57,929 nt of DNA from a virus, in IMG/VR virus record IMGVR_UViG_3300021376_000064, positions 1-57,929 of that record, one strand, 5' to 3'. Within the stretch, counting starts at the first letter, position 1. Every line of letters begins with the position of its first letter. This document shows positions 9,301 through 19,288 of the stretch, piece after piece. Below the pieces are notes generated by a model. It searched no databases. It was given only the letters and a program-made list of their open reading frames with translations, and was not told where the DNA came from. Position numbers and translations under genes: made by a program.

Positions 9301-10286
9301 AAGCCGGTGTTGCACTTTTAGCATTAGTTGGTGTTGCTGCTTTATTGGGTTCATTTGCTCCTGTATTTTTAGTTGGTGCGGGTGTATTGGCTGTTTTAGG
9401 ATTGGCATTGATAGTCTTTGCAGGTGCTATGTGGGTATTAGGGAAGGCAATGAAAGAGGTTGTTCCTTTAATGCAAGTTGCATTTGAAGGTATAAACTCT
9501 ATAATAACAACAATTGGTGATGCAATTGTTAAAATAATAGAAGCAGTTGCAGGTGGTATATCACAAGTTATTGATAAGTTGATGGGACTAACAACACTTG
9601 ATGGGGATAACTTATTAAAAATTGCCGGTGGTATAACTGCTTTAGGTCTCGCTCTCGCTGGTTTTGGTGGTGGTTCCGGTGCAGGTGCTATTGCAGACGG
9701 TATAGGAAATGCAATCGGTGGACTATTAGGTGGTGAAAGTCCATTAAGTCAATTACAAACTATAATGAAAGACATTCAGCCAGAAAAATTATCTGGTATA
9801 GCTAAGGCAATTGTAGAACTTTCTGCTGCCATGACAATGCTTTCAAACACACTCCAAAATGTAAACTTTGATAAATTAGAAGAAGTAATGTCTGCTGTTG
9901 ATAAAGCCAGTGGTGGAAGTAAAATAGGTTCGATTGTAAGTAGTATAGGTTCTTTGTTTGGTGGCGGTGGGGAAGAAAAGGGTGGCGCTTCCGCCTCTCC
10001 TGCAAAAGCCGGTGGAATATCAACAGTTGGACAAACAACCGAAGCAGTTGGAACAGCTGGTGCAGGTGGAGCAGCCGGTGCACCCGGTGCAGGTGGTGCA
10101 ACTGCTGGTGGCGGTGGTGGGTTGGAACAAAAAATGGATCAACTTATATCAATTATATCTTCAATGGCAAGTACACCAACTATAATTCAGATTGGTGACA
10201 AAACGGTAGAGGAAATAAATGGAAAGGGTGATTTTAAGAAAACATATCAAATTGGTACAGATAATACATATGGTCGTTCTATGTAA
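6381..10286 (+). CDS. tail tape measure protein
   Basis: This 1,301-residue protein sets tail length. The N-terminal 90 residues are a charged coiled coil (ENEKKLEEQIRVISEERKK). A hydrophobic stretch lies at about 343-375, then long helical regions with many Met/Lys/Ala. Residues about 885-1025 hold several hydrophobic helices, including two near-identical units (MAKAGVALLGLAGVA near 917 and MAKAGVALLALVGVA near 973). A Gly/Ala-rich linker (about 1180-1250) precedes the C-terminus. Length, helical and hydrophobic pattern, and position after the chaperone identify it. At about 1.5 angstrom per residue the tail would be near 195 nm. The GGAAGG Shine-Dalgarno lies 3 bases before the ATG. No lytic domain motif was recognised. 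Confidence 0.92.
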   Translation: MASENEKKLEEQIRVISEERKKIEAAILDLKNKIESTEQKSVANLEKIIKLETLRLDSVEKEEEIRKKIEKIDKDTEKRTESAKKAQDYATKGLEGQVNLADDYLQKLSTGQTIMDDFGKTSFKTQAILSTLPEEARKNAENIGLTVNVAEKMVKTLERGGIGTRDLSTYGADFKDELAETVDIASDVERLETAMLKSSADALKGKATIVDTDKTREAILVRMYEIEHGNNNLTSEGKKLQLDSLAIMLDKVTQLDVANAKIKEQNDSMATLNTASSKVGDTMGGWVKKLPGGDAITNALGIDKAANNVNKKMSTAFTSALGAIKGKNSPAEAFKDAGSALGSMISMAPKLMAGLGIGLLTGAVNFLIGAFSAVDEEVADIGKDFGYTRKEAAALRDTSVDIAGEMKVVGVNSKEVVKNIGMVSDMMGGLDIGAQLASGNPAAKQLVKDATLLTEKFQMSKEEVESMHSLSSITGKSMGELAGTAAKMGGGLMTSKQAMKALASVPKEVAVAFKGIPSALAAAAQKAKLLGHDLKKVQDIGDGMLDIEQSLEKEMEARVLTGKNLQLDKARELALNGDIAGLQDELLKQAGGLEDFTKMNRIQQKAMADAMGMSVEEMTTMLTNADKLQKLGVSQQRMDELQAKNAEELKKIAGETADGALKAEIEKMAKEKESAAIKEKMANIVQKLQEKLSKLLTPILEMVHGMLDAADAGGDFDNIVESVSGVIKGIIPIVKTLFGALSTLIGPVSSVLGFFGGVEDKTQNITGGITEAGKAAESSEAGFGGILKSVTLLGGLFAGKAAIGKGLDMLKEKASDFGNIVKEKIEDKIKDAAGDMGKKLLGLGGKKGKAPKTPKMPGGKAAKGGGGFLDSLVEAFNKMDAKKMLMGAAALLVVAAALWVTAKAVQEFMKVDWAAMAKAGVALLGLAGVAYLIGKVKEDMIKGAAAMLILGAALYVIGAALQLFMSISWEDMAKAGVALLALVGVAALLGSFAPVFLVGAGVLAVLGLALIVFAGAMWVLGKAMKEVVPLMQVAFEGINSIITTIGDAIVKIIEAVAGGISQVIDKLMGLTTLDGDNLLKIAGGITALGLALAGFGGGSGAGAIADGIGNAIGGLLGGESPLSQLQTIMKDIQPEKLSGIAKAIVELSAAMTMLSNTLQNVNFDKLEEVMSAVDKASGGSKIGSIVSSIGSLFGGGGEEKGGASASPAKAGGISTVGQTTEAVGTAGAGGAAGAPGAGGATAGGGGGLEQKMDQLISIISSMASTPTIIQIGDKTVEEINGKGDFKKTYQIGTDNTYGRSM

Positions 10287-10306
10287 TAACATTTTCAACT
10301 ATATCA

Positions 10307-10314
10307 TATTTATA
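10307..10314 (+). promoter_or_regulatory. late-promoter-like TATTTATA motif (giant repeat protein)
   Basis: TCATATTTATATG lies 19 bases before the ATG at 10334, the shortest leader of the set. Confidence 0.5.
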
Positions 10315-10333
10315 TGAAATAATAGGAAAACTA

Positions 10334-13300
10334 ATGTCTTTGTTAGATTTAAAGTCAGACTTATCAAAATATAGAGCTGAAACTTCCATAGAAGAAAAAG
10401 AAGGTCCACAAACATCCGTTGCAAAAAGTAGTAAAGGTTTTGCAACAAATCAACCTATTACCGATAGATTACTAACGTCTATACCAGAAATAAAAAAACC
10501 AAAGCAAACACCGATAGATGAAAGGCTAAAAAAATCAAAATTGGATGATATTGTACGCAAAGATTTTGATGACATGATGCTTAATTCCGTATCAGGATTA
10601 TCTCCAAAAAATATAGATGTAGATACATATTCACTTGGTAGATCTACAATAGAAAATGTTACTTCAAAATTTGGAGAAATAAAACAAGAAGAAATTGTAA
10701 ACAACTTAAATTCTTCAAATACATTGATAATAAAAACAGAAAGAGGAACGAATAACAATCAATCTGGTATAAATCCTGAAATATTTAAGCAAACAGTTGA
10801 TAGAATACAACAAACACCAAATATATTAACCGATAATAATGAAGAAACAAATAACATTATTATTCCAGAAATAAAAATAGATGGTAAACCACTTACAATA
10901 AACAGAGAAAAACAATCGGTAGTAATAAATAAAAATTTATTTTCACCGATAAATAATGTTGTTAATCCAAACATTGCTTTAAATACGGTATTTAAACCAT
11001 CAAATAAAGAAAATACAACACCGAATATAATAAAAGATACAATAAAGGAAGGTCTTGTTACTGATCCAAAAACAAAAGTATTCAGAATACAATCCGGAAC
11101 AAATCATTTTACCGATGAAAGTGAATTAAATCCAAAAGGAAAAACAATAGAGTTTGTTTCAAATTCTATGCTTGAAAGTAGAAGACCAATACAAGAACCG
11201 GATTTGTTGAGATATAGTCGTGAAACTATACAAGATAAAGATAACAGTATCTATAATGTAGATGATGTAATCAAGACCAATCCATCTGGTAGAAATGAAA
11301 ACCCAACAAAATCTTTATATTCATTCAATAACCCAACCGGTGTAAACAATTTTGATGATAGATTTTTTAGAGGATTTAGTATAAATCAAAAGTCTACGGA
11401 TTTAGTTAATAAATTTAGTTCAATTTTTGGTTGGCCGGGTATTAAAAAAACTGCACCGTCTGTTGATTTTATTATAGATGAACATGCAAAGGGTTTCAAA
11501 ACATTTGCACAACCAAGAGAAACTTTGTACAATACTGATACATCTGATTATTCATTTGTAACTGTCCGAAATGTAAACTTTTTTGATGTAACAAATCAAC
11601 ATACGAATGCTGGTTTTACTTTATTTGCAAGCGCATTGACATCAAATTACATTGATAATATATCACGATTTACATGGAAAGGCAAAAAACCTTTAGCACC
11701 TAATGTAAATTATTTTGATTTTAATAAAGAAAAAAGTAATGCAGGATTTCATACTTTTGCTCAAATATATGATACAAAATATATCAATCAATCTTCAATA
11801 TATGATTGGGATGGAAAGAGAACAAAATCTCCAGAAGTAAATTTCTTTGATATAAATTCCACATATACAAAAAAAGGATTTCATAAATTAGCTGACATAT
11901 ATGATAGCAAATATGTGAGGGGTGCATCCATATTCGATTGGGATGGTAAAAGAAAAAATGCACCTGCTGTAAATTATTTTGATGTTGATTTAAAAAATGC
12001 AACAACAGGTTTTCATGTATTTGCACAAAAATACGATAGTAAATTTGTTAAAGATTCGTCAGAATTTGATTGGGATGGTATTGGGGTAAATGCACCTGCT
12101 ATAAATTACTTTGACATAAATGGTCGATTTACTTCAACAGGTTTTCATACCTTTGCACAAATATATGATACAAAATATATTCCAGAAAGATCTAGATTTG
12201 ATTGGAATGGTGAACGCAGAAAAGCACCTGCTGTAAATTATTTTGATTTAAGTAAAGATTTTACAACAACAGGTTTTCATACATTTGCTAGAAAATATGA
12301 CTCAAAATATATTCCAGAAAGATCATTCTTTGATTGGGATGGAACACGTGATAAGGCACCTGCTGTAAATTATTTTGACTTGTATGCTGAAAATACAACA
12401 ACAGGTTTCCATACATTTGCACAGTTATATGATACTAAATTTATAGAAGAAACATCTAGATTTGATTGGGATGGAAATAGAATAGACGCACCAACTGTAA
12501 ATTATTTTGATGTTGCCGGAACAAATAGAACTACATCAGAATTTCCTAGCGGGTTTGTTCCAAAAACAACTGCTGGTTTTCATAAGTTTGCACAAATATA
12601 TGATACAAAATATGTTCGTGGTTCTTCGATATATGATTGGGACGGTGACAAACAAGTTGCTCCTGCTGTAAATTATTTTGATGTTGCTGGAACTAGTAGA
12701 ACTGCTACTGAACAAAATTCTTTGCTTGCTCAATTTAATGTCCCAAGATCATTTATTGCAAACACAATAGGCGGTTTTCACACATTCCCACAAAAGTATG
12801 ATACAAAATACATTACAGAATCATCAGAATACAATTGGGATGGTTCGAGAGATAAAGCGCCAGTTGTTAATTATTTTGATATTGCTCAAACAAATAGAAC
12901 TACATCAGAATTTACAAATGGGTTTATTTCATTTACCACCGCCGGTTTCCATAAGTTTGCTCAATTATATGATACAAAATATATTCGCAATTCTTCTCGA
13001 TATGATTGGGATGGAAAACCTGATAGAAAGAATTTTACAAATCCAATTCCAGTAGATTATTTTGATAACCCAAATGCTAATGCTAGAAGATTTGGGACTC
13101 AATTTATCATAAATACCCCAAATGATTATCGTGATGGTATAATGACGGTTGGTATAAAAGATAAATTTATTGCAAAAACATTTGGTGGTTTCCATATATT
13201 TGCTCAATTATATGATTCAAAATATATTCCTGAAAGTTCTCGTTTTGATTGGGATGGTACAAAATATAAAGCACCTGCTGTTGATTATTTTGATACGGCA

Positions 13301-16300
13301 AAAACAAATAGAACAACATCAGAGTTAAATTCTATATTAATAAATCCAAATATACCAAGACAGTTTTATGCAACTACAACTGCTGGTTTCCATATTTTTG
13401 CACAAAAGTACGATACAAAATATATTAAATATGCATCATTGTATGATTGGGATGGTGTTCCTGATAAAACTAATTTTAGGAATCCTATTCCAGTTGATTA
13501 CTTTGATACTCTTGAATCAAATAGAACAACATCAGAGGCAAACTCATTATTGGCTGCGTTCAATAGACCAAAAGATTTTATTGCAAAAACTACTGCAGGT
13601 TTTCATATATTTGCACAAAAGTATGATACCAAGTATATTAAAGATTCATCATTATATGATTGGGATGGTAGAGCAGATAGGACAAACTTTACAAATCCGA
13701 TAGGCGTAGATTTTTTTGATGCATTTAGATCAATAAATCGTTATCGTGCAAGATTTAATGTTGGTGATAATAACTTTTTGGATAATCCTGGAACAACACA
13801 AAATTATGAGGCATACAATTTAAGATCGCCAATAGGAGGATTTTCTTTCTTAAAAACTATTGGTACAAAAGACGCATACATTAAAAAAACTTTGTCTGGT
13901 TTTGATATATTTGCAGAGCATTATATTTCAAAATATATTCCAGGAGCATCAAGATTTGATTGGGATGGTACAAGAGATAAAGCACCTGCTGTTGATTATT
14001 TTGATAGTGCTAGAGGACGTGACGCATTTATTAGATTTAATCTTGGTGGTGGGGATTATTTACGTGGGATACAAGTTATGGCTTCAAAATATCCCGCATT
14101 TACAACTGTTGGGGGAGTACAAAGAAGATTTGATTTTAAAATTGAGGGCGTAACATATGCAGGATTTCATACTTTCGCTCAAAAGTATGATACTCAATAT
14201 ATTATGAATACTGATCAATATGGTTGGGTTGGAAACGTTGATAGATTGACATTTAAAAATCCATTACCAGTTAATTTCTTTGATAATCCTTCTATGAGAA
14301 TGGTTGAAGGATTAGGTTCATCATCGGATAATATAGATGGTAATTCAAAACCAGGAACAACAAATGCAACTCCTGTTGTTATCAATGGACAATTAAACAA
14401 TAATTCTTCTCAAATTAATCCTGGTAGTATATTACATCAATTGGGAATGGTTGGAAATAAAGATCCATACATTCACAAAACAACTGCAGGTTTTCATATA
14501 CTAGCAAAAATATATGACTCAAAATATGTTCCAGATTCATCTATATTTGATTATGATGGTACTAAATTAAATGCACCTGCTGTTAATTATTTTGATAAAA
14601 ATAATTTGTTTACAAGAAGTGGATTTCATACTTTTGCATTAGGATTGGATTCAAAATACATTGAAGATTCTTCCTATTTTGATTGGAATGGAATACGTAC
14701 AAATGCACCAGCAGTTACATTTTTTCCACAGATAGAACCAAAAACTGATCATGCTAGAAAGATTGTTTTATTTAGTATACAAAACTCACCAAATGTTCAG
14801 ATAGGTCGTGCTGGAGTTAATCCTCCTGAATTATTTAGAAAAGAAGGTCTTGATCCAGGATTTAGAACATTTTTCATAAACAAGACTCAAACTGCATATT
14901 CACCGTATCTTTCAGAACTGTCTGTCCTTGCAACTGCTGATCCATATACTGATTTCTTTCCTGCACCAAATGGTTTCTCATATCCAACGGACTTTGATAA
15001 ATCTGGAAGAGATCCTGGACGATTAGGAAATGCATCCGGTTTAGTTCAAGGTATAAGAGGGTTTGTGCCATTTTTGGGAACATTAAATAGACCTACATTT
15101 GATCAAAACGAGCAAAATTTACAAACTACAAGATTTTTACTTCGGTTAATGAATAGATTGGGCGTTGGTAATCAATACTATGATAGTACACTTGGATCAA
15201 AATACTCGTTTACAGATGCTAAACAAAAATATACAAGATTTTTTAGTTTCTTCTCTAATACTACAAAATCAATAAGACCAGGAAACACATACCCATTCAA
15301 ACAAAGTGATGGATTTTTACCGTTTATGACATTATTTTATGGAACAAAATATCCAATAATAATGCCAACCATAGAAAATTATAGTGAAATTTTAAGAGCT
15401 AATAATGTTAATTCTGACCAAAGATTTGTAAGAGAGGCATTGGTATCACAAGTGGTTTATTCCGTTGCCCACGGACATAAGCAAGGAACATTGAGTACAT
15501 TAGATAATGGATCTGAACAAGAATTTTTAAATACGTATTTACCAGATTCTTTGGGAAAACGTCCTTGGTCTAGTAAAATGGGTAATTTACTTTTTGCTAC
15601 AATGGCAAATCAATACCCTCAATATACTTCTGATAAAACCAATAGATTTTATGGATATAGAAGACCAACTACTTATTTTACTGATTTGCAGGGTGATAAT
15701 GCAAATTCACAAAAGTTTATAGGTGGTCCATATGAACAACAATTAAAAAATGGTTGGTGGGCACAACCGATTGATAATGATGAAGCTGCGTTAAAAAATA
15801 TAACCAATGATGGTAGCGGTGGCCGATATGAAAATATTACAAATCAAATAGGTTTTTCAGTTCAAGATGATTCAAGTGCAAATCTTGTAAGAAGATATGG
15901 ATTTCTTGGAAGATGGGCAATAAAATCTGGTGCTCTTGAAAAAGAATACAATAAATTTGATTTGCGTAAAGATTCTTACAATCCAGATTTAATATGGGAT
16001 CAACCTTATTACACATCGAATATAGGTGCCAATTGGGGATGGGGTGTATTATCATGTGGTAGAAATAGTCCATCTACACTATTAGATAGAAGTCTTGCCG
16101 ATTTACAGAGAATTGGTAAATGGATGACATCCGGTAAAGGTTTGTTGTGGATTGTAAAACAATTTGGTCTACAATTTATGAATCCATATATGGATTCATG
16201 GAATGAACCGTTTGATGTTTTTCAAACCCGTTCATCAACCGATAGTGGTCCAAATAGACAAACATATACTTTAGGAAATTCAGTATTGCCTGGATTTGGT

Positions 16301-19273
16301 GATGGATCTTCCAATCCGGATCAAGTAAGAAGTACCGATCCAAATATATTCATGCCTTCACCAACTATGTTGTATAATCCATTTTCTACTATAATAAGTG
16401 CAGTTGGTAAAGGAATAGGTCTTCATTGGCAAAGACATTGGGGATCAACTGGATTTGGTTTCAATGGTGTAATGCAACAACCTCCGAATTATAGAGAATT
16501 ATTATTTACAACACAATATTCTGTTGCTGCAGGCCAAGGTGATCCGGTAAGTACAACTGATGCAAACAATAATCTTGCATATAGACCAACTTTGGGAAAT
16601 ATAACCGGTAATCCAAATCAAAGACAAAATGTTCCACAAGATTTAAATAGGGGATATGAGGCACAAACAACATATAGGAATAAAACTGGATTTATAGATC
16701 AAAATATTGCTGGTATAAATTATCTAAAAAGGTCTTTTCATAGAAGATTAAATGGCGATTGGATGATTCCTGCAGAAGAAAATCCAAATTGGAATGCTGT
16801 GCGTGCTGATCACGATTTAGATATGGATTCCTCCATATCTGGAAGACAAAGCGCGGGTAATCAACTCTCACAAGGAACTGCTGAGGCGCTTGATTATTTT
16901 GAAGAACCAACTAGACGAAATGCAATAACGCGTCAAAGAAGATACAATCGTTTAATTGGTTTGATGAAAGAATTATTGCCACAATCATTTGCACCTATTT
17001 TATTAAGAGCACCAAATGTTGAGACACAAGGATTTGATAATTCAATGGAATACGATGTTGCAGGTGGTGGATTTGATTTTAGTGACATCAGCACACAGTA
17101 TTCTGGTCCAGCTCAATCTGCAAATACAACGGCAACATATACTAATCCTGGCAATCCAGTAACAGTACCACAGTCAGTTGATCCAATATCAGAATTGCGA
17201 GTAAAAAGTAGTAATTCACTGAAGTCCACACATAGACAGAGATTGACTGACGGAGAAATTATACGAATTTCATCTACTTTTGGAGGAGCTTCATCGTTTC
17301 TTGGGATTGGTGGAACTGTAATAAGTAAATCTCGTCATAAATTAATTGGTACTTATTCAACGCATGGTCCAGAATTAACACAAGATGGTATACTTGAAGG
17401 AAAACAAAGAGAAACATTTTTTGCAATAGATTTTTATTCAACATACAAAGATAGATTATTAAAAGTTCAAAATGCATTGAGATCAACGAGTACAGTTCCA
17501 CAAAATGAATTGGGTGGCGATTTGTATGCAATTACAACTGGTTTAGCAACAAAGAATAAAGATAGATTAAACGGTATATTTGATGTGCATGGCATTTATG
17601 AGCCAAATGATCCCCAACATCCATTTCGGGGTGAAAATGTAACAATACAACCGATAACAACTAGAAAAATAAATGCAATGGATACATTTAATTTTCCTTA
17701 TGAATCTTCTCAAAATAGATTAAGGAATACAACGGTTCAAGAAATAACATCAGGTAGAGGCAGTGCTAATACCACCATGGACACAATAAATGCGAATATA
17801 AATAATATAGCAATTGATAATGTTAAACATTTTAAAACATCTCCTTGGTATAGTAAAAATAGATTTGGATCAACAAGTCCTGCATCTTCAAGACCACCCA
17901 TTCCCGCTACTAGAATTAATCCTGGTGTAAATTATTTCAATCCAAGTTGGACTCCAAATAGAAGTGAGAAATGGAACGATTTTAGATGGGATATTGATGA
18001 CTTTGATGCAACAAATGTTGGTGCTGCATCACCAAGAAATACTACTGTATGGCCAACTGTTATGGCTTTTAAGTTTTCAACTCATCCTGCGGTAGTGGAT
18101 TATGATCAAAATAACTTGGAGACAAAATTTGGTTTAGGAAAACACGGAGATCCTGGTTCAGACAGAGGAAATCCAAGAGTAACAAATATAATATATGAAA
18201 AAGTACAAACGGCTATAATGGGCCCATTGTTTACTCCTGCACTTGTTGCGGGCGCAACTGGTAGAGGAGTCGCTTTTAGAACATTTCCTGTTCCGATAGT
18301 GAAAGCCGCAGCTGCAGGTGCTCCACCATATCAATTTAGAGGCGATAGAATAAATATAATTGATTACAAGAGAGCTAATGTTGCTTTAAATCACGAACTT
18401 GTTTATGAAAAAGGGGCGTTTGATAATATAAACAATCCGGGTAAGGATGATTTGATAGAATTTTATTTTTCAAGTATTGTTTTAGATGGTCATAATTACT
18501 GTCCTGCAGAAGTAATTGTATTTCGAGCTATATTCGATAGTATAACTGACAATCACAAACCATCATGGTCTGCTGTAAAATATATGGGTAGAGGAGATCC
18601 ACTCTATACTTACGATGGATATGAGAGAGATGTTAGTTTTAATTTCACCGTACATATTGGATCGCGCGATGAAGCGAAGGCATCTTGGCGTAAATTGAAT
18701 TATTTAGCAGGATGGACAGCACCTGAATATACAAGTGCAGGTTTCATTCGTGCACCACTTTGCAGATTAAACATCGGTAATCTATTTAGAAAAATGCCAG
18801 GATACATCAGTAATTTGAGTTATACATTTGACAATGCGAATGGTACATGGGAAACCGCTCATTTGGAAGGAGATAGATATAATGTTGCAACTGATGCAAG
18901 TATTGTAGCTGAATCGGCTCCAGGTGCGCTTCAGTTACCAAAAACTATACAAGTTTCTGTTGGATTTGTACCAATTGGTGTATATCGTCCTGAAAGATAT
19001 GGTGTATTCTATCCATTATATGATGATAGAATGGGTGGTGGATCTATCGAAACCGGTCTTATTCCAGATGCATCTATGGGCACTCCTAGAGTCAATTGGT
19101 TTAATCCATTTGATAATATAGCGATGCCAGGTCCTGCAGCAAATCCAACTGCAACAGCCACAAGTACTACAATTGCTGGTGGTGATCAAGATGCTATAGA
19201 ATATATGGCAGTTGCTCCGGGCGAAGAAGGAGCTATTCCAGCTGCTGCTTTGACAGCAACGGGTGCACCATAA
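10334..19273 (+). CDS. giant repeat-containing baseplate/tail protein
   Basis: A 2,979-residue protein, the largest in the window. Residues 1-385 are polar and low in complexity. Residues about 386-1465 contain 18 copies of a unit of about 37 residues with consensus GFHTFAQ-YDTKYI--SS-FDWDG---APAVNYFD, some spaced by inserts of 15-60 residues. Residues about 1470-2700 are unique, rich in Asn, Gly, Tyr and Trp. The C-terminal region (about 2705-2890) with VFRAIFDSITDNHKPSW, KYMGRGDPLYTYDGYERD and KLNYLAGWTAPEY resembles, from memory, the conserved domain of baseplate or tube-initiator proteins in large myoviruses. Position between tape measure and LysM/hub genes supports a baseplate or central tail role. 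It is intact over 8.9 kb. The function of the repeats is unknown. Confidence 0.85.
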   Translation: MSLLDLKSDLSKYRAETSIEEKEGPQTSVAKSSKGFATNQPITDRLLTSIPEIKKPKQTPIDERLKKSKLDDIVRKDFDDMMLNSVSGLSPKNIDVDTYSLGRSTIENVTSKFGEIKQEEIVNNLNSSNTLIIKTERGTNNNQSGINPEIFKQTVDRIQQTPNILTDNNEETNNIIIPEIKIDGKPLTINREKQSVVINKNLFSPINNVVNPNIALNTVFKPSNKENTTPNIIKDTIKEGLVTDPKTKVFRIQSGTNHFTDESELNPKGKTIEFVSNSMLESRRPIQEPDLLRYSRETIQDKDNSIYNVDDVIKTNPSGRNENPTKSLYSFNNPTGVNNFDDRFFRGFSINQKSTDLVNKFSSIFGWPGIKKTAPSVDFIIDEHAKGFKTFAQPRETLYNTDTSDYSFVTVRNVNFFDVTNQHTNAGFTLFASALTSNYIDNISRFTWKGKKPLAPNVNYFDFNKEKSNAGFHTFAQIYDTKYINQSSIYDWDGKRTKSPEVNFFDINSTYTKKGFHKLADIYDSKYVRGASIFDWDGKRKNAPAVNYFDVDLKNATTGFHVFAQKYDSKFVKDSSEFDWDGIGVNAPAINYFDINGRFTSTGFHTFAQIYDTKYIPERSRFDWNGERRKAPAVNYFDLSKDFTTTGFHTFARKYDSKYIPERSFFDWDGTRDKAPAVNYFDLYAENTTTGFHTFAQLYDTKFIEETSRFDWDGNRIDAPTVNYFDVAGTNRTTSEFPSGFVPKTTAGFHKFAQIYDTKYVRGSSIYDWDGDKQVAPAVNYFDVAGTSRTATEQNSLLAQFNVPRSFIANTIGGFHTFPQKYDTKYITESSEYNWDGSRDKAPVVNYFDIAQTNRTTSEFTNGFISFTTAGFHKFAQLYDTKYIRNSSRYDWDGKPDRKNFTNPIPVDYFDNPNANARRFGTQFIINTPNDYRDGIMTVGIKDKFIAKTFGGFHIFAQLYDSKYIPESSRFDWDGTKYKAPAVDYFDTAKTNRTTSELNSILINPNIPRQFYATTTAGFHIFAQKYDTKYIKYASLYDWDGVPDKTNFRNPIPVDYFDTLESNRTTSEANSLLAAFNRPKDFIAKTTAGFHIFAQKYDTKYIKDSSLYDWDGRADRTNFTNPIGVDFFDAFRSINRYRARFNVGDNNFLDNPGTTQNYEAYNLRSPIGGFSFLKTIGTKDAYIKKTLSGFDIFAEHYISKYIPGASRFDWDGTRDKAPAVDYFDSARGRDAFIRFNLGGGDYLRGIQVMASKYPAFTTVGGVQRRFDFKIEGVTYAGFHTFAQKYDTQYIMNTDQYGWVGNVDRLTFKNPLPVNFFDNPSMRMVEGLGSSSDNIDGNSKPGTTNATPVVINGQLNNNSSQINPGSILHQLGMVGNKDPYIHKTTAGFHILAKIYDSKYVPDSSIFDYDGTKLNAPAVNYFDKNNLFTRSGFHTFALGLDSKYIEDSSYFDWNGIRTNAPAVTFFPQIEPKTDHARKIVLFSIQNSPNVQIGRAGVNPPELFRKEGLDPGFRTFFINKTQTAYSPYLSELSVLATADPYTDFFPAPNGFSYPTDFDKSGRDPGRLGNASGLVQGIRGFVPFLGTLNRPTFDQNEQNLQTTRFLLRLMNRLGVGNQYYDSTLGSKYSFTDAKQKYTRFFSFFSNTTKSIRPGNTYPFKQSDGFLPFMTLFYGTKYPIIMPTIENYSEILRANNVNSDQRFVREALVSQVVYSVAHGHKQGTLSTLDNGSEQEFLNTYLPDSLGKRPWSSKMGNLLFATMANQYPQYTSDKTNRFYGYRRPTTYFTDLQGDNANSQKFIGGPYEQQLKNGWWAQPIDNDEAALKNITNDGSGGRYENITNQIGFSVQDDSSANLVRRYGFLGRWAIKSGALEKEYNKFDLRKDSYNPDLIWDQPYYTSNIGANWGWGVLSCGRNSPSTLLDRSLADLQRIGKWMTSGKGLLWIVKQFGLQFMNPYMDSWNEPFDVFQTRSSTDSGPNRQTYTLGNSVLPGFGDGSSNPDQVRSTDPNIFMPSPTMLYNPFSTIISAVGKGIGLHWQRHWGSTGFGFNGVMQQPPNYRELLFTTQYSVAAGQGDPVSTTDANNNLAYRPTLGNITGNPNQRQNVPQDLNRGYEAQTTYRNKTGFIDQNIAGINYLKRSFHRRLNGDWMIPAEENPNWNAVRADHDLDMDSSISGRQSAGNQLSQGTAEALDYFEEPTRRNAITRQRRYNRLIGLMKELLPQSFAPILLRAPNVETQGFDNSMEYDVAGGGFDFSDISTQYSGPAQSANTTATYTNPGNPVTVPQSVDPISELRVKSSNSLKSTHRQRLTDGEIIRISSTFGGASSFLGIGGTVISKSRHKLIGTYSTHGPELTQDGILEGKQRETFFAIDFYSTYKDRLLKVQNALRSTSTVPQNELGGDLYAITTGLATKNKDRLNGIFDVHGIYEPNDPQHPFRGENVTIQPITTRKINAMDTFNFPYESSQNRLRNTTVQEITSGRGSANTTMDTINANINNIAIDNVKHFKTSPWYSKNRFGSTSPASSRPPIPATRINPGVNYFNPSWTPNRSEKWNDFRWDIDDFDATNVGAASPRNTTVWPTVMAFKFSTHPAVVDYDQNNLETKFGLGKHGDPGSDRGNPRVTNIIYEKVQTAIMGPLFTPALVAGATGRGVAFRTFPVPIVKAAAAGAPPYQFRGDRINIIDYKRANVALNHELVYEKGAFDNINNPGKDDLIEFYFSSIVLDGHNYCPAEVIVFRAIFDSITDNHKPSWSAVKYMGRGDPLYTYDGYERDVSFNFTVHIGSRDEAKASWRKLNYLAGWTAPEYTSAGFIRAPLCRLNIGNLFRKMPGYISNLSYTFDNANGTWETAHLEGDRYNVATDASIVAESAPGALQLPKTIQVSVGFVPIGVYRPERYGVFYPLYDDRMGGGSIETGLIPDASMGTPRVNWFNPFDNIAMPGPAANPTATATSTTIAGGDQDAIEYMAVAPGEEGAIPAAALTATGAP
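11489..14728 (+). repeat. 18 degenerate protein-coding repeats (FDWDG/NYFD unit)
   Basis: The repeats are in the coding frame of the giant protein. The first (KGFKTFAQ) and second are the most divergent; later units share GFH-FAQ-YD-KYI, F/YDWDG and PAVNYFD. Four units (11, 13, 14 and 16) carry a longer linker of the F-NPIPVDYFD type in place of APAVNYFD. DNA identity is moderate, so the array is old and selected at the protein level. Confidence 0.9.
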
Positions 19274-19288
19274 ATTTTACCTTTTTTA

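Noticed and set aside
9802-10185. Alternate-frame open frames in the Gly/Ala-rich end of the tape measure
   Set aside because: They arise from the repetitive GGT/GCA codon composition and have no ribosome sites or family features.
11489-14728. Repeated DNA that could look like a CRISPR or tandem-repeat array
   Set aside because: The repeat period is in codons, similarity is much stronger in protein than in DNA, and the frame is open throughout; it is a repeated protein domain.
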